Assembly (NCBI RefSeq): GCF_024714475.1
Contig: NZ_JAMZMI010000003.1
Coordinates: 434,001 to 498,000 of the forward strand
Direction of reading: 5' to 3'
DNA from: Marinoscillum sp. MHG1-6
GTDB taxonomy: Bacteria; Bacteroidota; Bacteroidia; Cytophagales; Cyclobacteriaceae
DNA length: 64,000 nucleotides
The notes beneath the pieces are model-generated. The model was not told the DNA's origin, did not search any database, and was given only the letters and a program-made list of their open reading frames with translations. Position numbers and translations under genes: made by a program. Positions 63,770 through 64,000 of the stretch are shown here, one piece after another (position 1 is the stretch's first letter; each line of letters begins with the position of its first letter).

Positions 63770-64000
63770 TTATATGATTTCAAAATACCTTTTCAATTCC
63801 CAATTCGTCACTGCCTTATTGAATTGTCGACATTCCCATTCGCGACTCGCCGTAAAATGGTTAACAAAGGAATCCCCAAACAATTCTCTGGCGATTTTAG
63901 ATTTCTTCATTTTCGCAGTTGCTTCTGCCAGTGTTACCGGCAGAATTCCATTCTTCTTATCTAAATACCCATTTCCAATGGTTTCTTCGACCTCCAAATT
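63770..64000 (-). CDS. Glutamine-synthetase-like enzyme, C-terminus (partial)
   Basis: Only the last 76 residues are in the window; the frame runs off the right edge. The sequence TLAEATAKMKKSKIARELFG, FVNHFTASREWECRQF and NWELKRYFEII is typical of the C-terminal end of glutamine synthetases of the GlnT/PuuA group (gamma-glutamyl-amine ligases). It lies 18 nt before the Fe-alcohol dehydrogenase. Together with the three downstream genes it fits a gamma-glutamylation route for an amine or amino alcohol. Classification needs the missing N-terminal part. Confidence 0.85.
   Translation of the reverse strand, partial: NLEVEETIGNGYLDKKNGILPVTLAEATAKMKKSKIARELFGDSFVNHFTASREWECRQFNKAVTNWELKRYFEII

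Noticed and set aside
1-64000. tRNA or rRNA genes, CRISPR arrays, complete IS elements, prophage or replication origin
   Set aside because: None was seen by eye on either strand; intergenic spaces are short and explained by the features listed.

Overview
The window reads as chromosomal DNA of a Bacteroidota bacterium, most likely Cytophagales-like. Pointers are moderate GC, weak Shine-Dalgarno signals, -7 elements of the TAnnTTTG type (clearest before the SRP RNA), many small outer-membrane beta-barrels and TlpA/DUF4369-like lipoproteins, a methionine synthase split in two, and a one-component AraC-type hybrid sensor. No rRNA, tRNA, CRISPR array or complete insertion sequence was seen.

Layout. 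1-9.8 kb: sensing and stress block (AAA/GAF histidine kinase cut by the left edge, two UspA proteins, TonB, a PAS histidine kinase overlapping a receiver-CRP/FNR fusion, a VOC protein). 9.8-13.1 kb: ackA-pta. 13.2-18.4 kb: small barrel protein, a candidate small RNA, aldo/keto reductase, galE, LacI regulator, TlpA-like lipoprotein. 18.4-28.1 kb: gatB, alaS, M23 peptidase, CapA-like lipoprotein, MerR regulator, dprA, DASS transporter.

28.2-35.9 kb is the most unusual block: a complete Nit1C (nitrilase / nitrogen-starvation / cyanide-linked) cluster. The flavoprotein nitH stands apart, a PAS-LuxR regulator lies between, then nitBCDEFG follow, with a non-canonical MTHFR-like gene appended. Both transcription units are preceded by the same 20-bp inverted repeat (AATCACC-N6-GGTGATT), which looks like the operator of this regulon.

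35.9-41.2 kb: methionine operon on the minus strand, headed by a SAM-I riboswitch: metH N-terminal part, a QueF-like gene that has lost its catalytic cysteine, metH C-terminal part, metF. 42.4-50.7 kb: trp operon (trpE-G-D-C-F-B-A plus DAHP synthase) with a textbook attenuator whose leader peptide has three consecutive Trp codons; a decayed GxxExxY element sits between trpC and trpF. 50.8-60.4 kb: small proteins, SRP RNA, transaldolase-like fsa, an FtsE-like ATPase, an ECF sigma/anti-sigma/adhesin operon, a hybrid two-component sensor, and two small acidic or highly charged exported proteins. 60.5-64 kb: glutamine-synthetase-like gene (cut by the right edge), Fe-alcohol dehydrogenase, class I amidotransferase and aldehyde dehydrogenase, which together suggest catabolism of an amine or amino alcohol through gamma-glutamylated intermediates.

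Functions rest on motif recognition by eye; no database search was run.
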